In this document: positions 42,355-43,425 of the stretch, piece after piece
Position numbering within the stretch: the first letter of the stretch is position 1
Layout of the letters: each line of letters opens with the position of its first letter
Assembly (NCBI GenBank): GCA_903911355.1
Contig: CAIWDD010000027.1
Location: 1 to 43,425 of the forward strand
Origin: an uncultured Nodularia sp.
GTDB lineage: Bacteria; Cyanobacteriota; Cyanobacteriia; Cyanobacteriales; Nostocaceae
Length of the DNA: 43,425 nt
Direction of reading: 5' to 3'
Notes under the pieces: model-generated
The model's input: the letters and a program-made list of their open reading frames with translations, nothing else
Database searches by the model: none
What the model was told of the DNA's origin: nothing
Position numbers and translations under genes: made by a program

Positions 42355-42774
42355 TCAAAAAGGATTGATAATTTTAACTGGTGTCATTTGAAAATCATCA
42401 ACATTGCGGGTAACTAAAATCAACTTATGATCATGGGCTGTCGCCGCAATCAGACTATCCATTACAGCTAACTTTTTACCTTGCAATTCTGCATTTGCGG
42501 AAAATTTTGCCCAACTATCTAAAATCTCATCATTTATCGGTAAAATCCGAGAATAAAATTCCATTTCTACTTTTTGTAGCCATATTTTTAGTTTTTTATA
42601 TCGTTCCGGCTGTGAGTTTTGGATTTTATAAATTCCTTTTTTTATTTCAGCAATAGTAAGACTACTTAAAAATAGCTGTTCAATTGATTGTTGATTAAAC
42701 CATTGACTAACTTGGGGGTTGGAAACTTTTTTAACAAACTCAGACATTATACAAGTGTCAATTAGATAAGTCAT
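42355..42774 (-). CDS. vapC: PIN-domain toxin (VapC family)
   Basis: 139 residues. The PIN acidic residues are Asp6 (MTYLIDTCIMSEF), Glu43 in LTIAEIKKGIY, Asp106 in AVMDSLIAATA and Asp126/127 in RNVDDF. These coordinate Mg for RNA cleavage. The start overlaps the antitoxin's stop by 4 bp (ATGA), the usual vapBC arrangement. It belongs to the FitB-like subgroup by its IKKGI segment (inference). Confidence 0.9.
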   Translation of the reverse strand: MTYLIDTCIMSEFVKKVSNPQVSQWFNQQSIEQLFLSSLTIAEIKKGIYKIQNSQPERYKKLKIWLQKVEMEFYSRILPINDEILDSWAKFSANAELQGKKLAVMDSLIAATAHDHKLILVTRNVDDFQMTPVKIINPF

Positions 42775-43013
42775 ATTTCAAAGTTCCTACCTGTGTCTCT
42801 ATCACGTTCAAACAACGAGGCGATATCATCTTCGGCCGATTCATCATCTATAAAACGTAATCGCTCAAATAAAGGCAGTTCTTTTTTTTGTTGCTGTAAG
42901 TAATTGGATAGTATTTTAATTACTGCTTCCTGGGCATTTTCATAGTGACTAACTGCGATAATCTCATTAATTAGTTCATCATCTATTGTGATAATGGTCA
43001 TTGTTTTCCCCAT
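42771..43013 (-). CDS. VapB-like antitoxin
   Basis: 80 residues. A short ribbon-helix-helix-like N-terminus (MTIITIDDELINEIIAVSHY with AQEAVIKILSNYL) precedes an acidic C-terminal tail (DDESAEDDIASLFERDRD) suited to wrapping the toxin. An in-frame ATG at 43001 with GGGGA upstream is the better start. The earlier ATG at 43013 lies 2 bp after a broken UPF0175 gene. It neutralises the adjacent PIN toxin and probably represses the operon. Confidence 0.8.
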   Translation of the reverse strand: MGKTMTIITIDDELINEIIAVSHYENAQEAVIKILSNYLQQQKKELPLFERLRFIDDESAEDDIASLFERDRDTGRNFEI

Positions 43014-43015
43014 TT

Positions 43016-43126
43016 TTAATAAGTTGTATAATTATACAGAGCAATGGCAATCTCCCGCAGCCAGTCGCTCTGGTTAAAAGTTTCGGTCTGGCTAAGGCTC
43101 TCAGGTAGGTTTAAGGTAATTTGCAT
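43016..43126 (-). pseudogene. Truncated UPF0175-type antitoxin gene
   Basis: A 36-codon frame MQITLNLPESLSQTETFNQS then DWLREIAIALYNYTTY and stop. The first 30 residues match the N-terminus of UPF0175 antitoxins (MxITLNLPexL...LREIAIALYQ). The usual helix-turn-helix that follows LYQ is gone, replaced by five unrelated residues. The vapB start lies directly downstream, as if one TA module had landed in another. Confidence 0.55.
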
Positions 43127-43425
43127 TGGTTAGCCCTCACGCGCTCACCCTTTTATGTTATCCGATTAATGTGAATCAGCGATCGCACATTATGGAAGCG
43201 ATTATTTTTACTTTGGTATTAGTGGAAATCTACTATTAACCTTGGGTACGTCAAAATCTGCTAGAAAGTCCGGGGATCTTAACCCTTGGCAAGCGATCGC
43301 GATCGCTCCCCCACCGAGGAGCCGGGGAATAAATTAAGCGTCTGATAGCAAAAGTCCACTAAAAGTGGACTATTAGGTTACATAAGACACTATGGGCAAT
43401 CCAGACCCGATTTATTATAATGTTA
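43127..43425. other. Right-edge spacer with hairpin and HIP1 sites
   Basis: No gene seen. Contains HIP1-type sites near 43180 and 43294-43305, a cccgg...gggatct fragment of the palindrome family, and a perfect small hairpin AGTCCACT-AAA-AGTGGACT at 43353-43371. Confidence 0.5.

Noticed and set aside
42139-42417. 92-codon plus-strand frame as a complete gene
   Set aside because: Its first 35 residues show no similarity pattern and it runs into the end of the PIN toxin gene. Only the internal DUF262-like part is meaningful.

Overview
The window comes from a cyanobacterium, most likely a filamentous Nostocales member (Anabaena/Dolichospermum/Aphanizomenon-type). The evidence is psaK, the very frequent HIP1 palindrome GCGATCGC, STRR-type heptanucleotide arrays (gggaaca/ggaatag), YlqD, a RibBA with the long cyanobacterial C-terminal extension, and many dispersed palindromic/MITE-like repeats. 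Species assignment is inference.

Layout. 1-4.6 kb: an orphan HTH regulator with a palindromic operator, then an iron-uptake operon on the minus strand (exbB-exbD-TonB-dependent receptor). It is headed by a perfect 7-1-7 Fur box, which also faces a truncated FAD/NAD(P)-binding gene on the plus strand. 4.6-8.3 kb: a minus-strand metal-homeostasis group (COG0523 GTPase, WD40 protein, secreted Cys protein, ZnuA/MntC-like binding protein whose first metal His is lost) behind a Zur/Fur-like box. 8.4-12.2 kb: alpha/beta-hydrolase-like protein, SufE, and a FecB/FecCD-type importer without its ATPase. 12.5-22.8 kb: psaK, recQ, two paralogous tiny membrane proteins around a secreted protein, acyl-ACP/CoA synthetase, YlqD, a lipoprotein, pyruvate dehydrogenase E2, a catalytically eroded HAD protein and tRNA-Ala(CGC).

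22.8-32.3 kb is an accessory/defence island. It begins 2 nt after the tRNA with a sequence resembling the end of a Tn7-like (type V-K CAST) transposon. It continues with a type I restriction-modification system (hsdM-hsdS ... hsdR) split by a two-gene opposite-strand cassette of unknown function. Next comes a 10-repeat CRISPR array without cas genes, transcribed to the left, and then about 1 kb of repeat debris. The debris ends in an inverted second copy of the CRISPR leader followed by a solitary, different CRISPR repeat.

32.3-43.4 kb: amidase, class-3 lipase, two envelope/secreted proteins, ribBA, argC and enolase. A toxin-antitoxin scar follows: PIN toxin plus antitoxin flanked by broken DUF262 and UPF0175 genes.

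The best candidates for something undescribed are the nested two-gene cassette inside the RM locus, the paired inverted CRISPR leaders with unlike repeats, and the transposon-end relic at the tRNA. At least four copies or fragments of one MITE family (terminal GAGGATGTTTGATAAGT, TWA target duplications) lie in the spacers. No computation or database search was run. Family names come from motifs recognised by eye.
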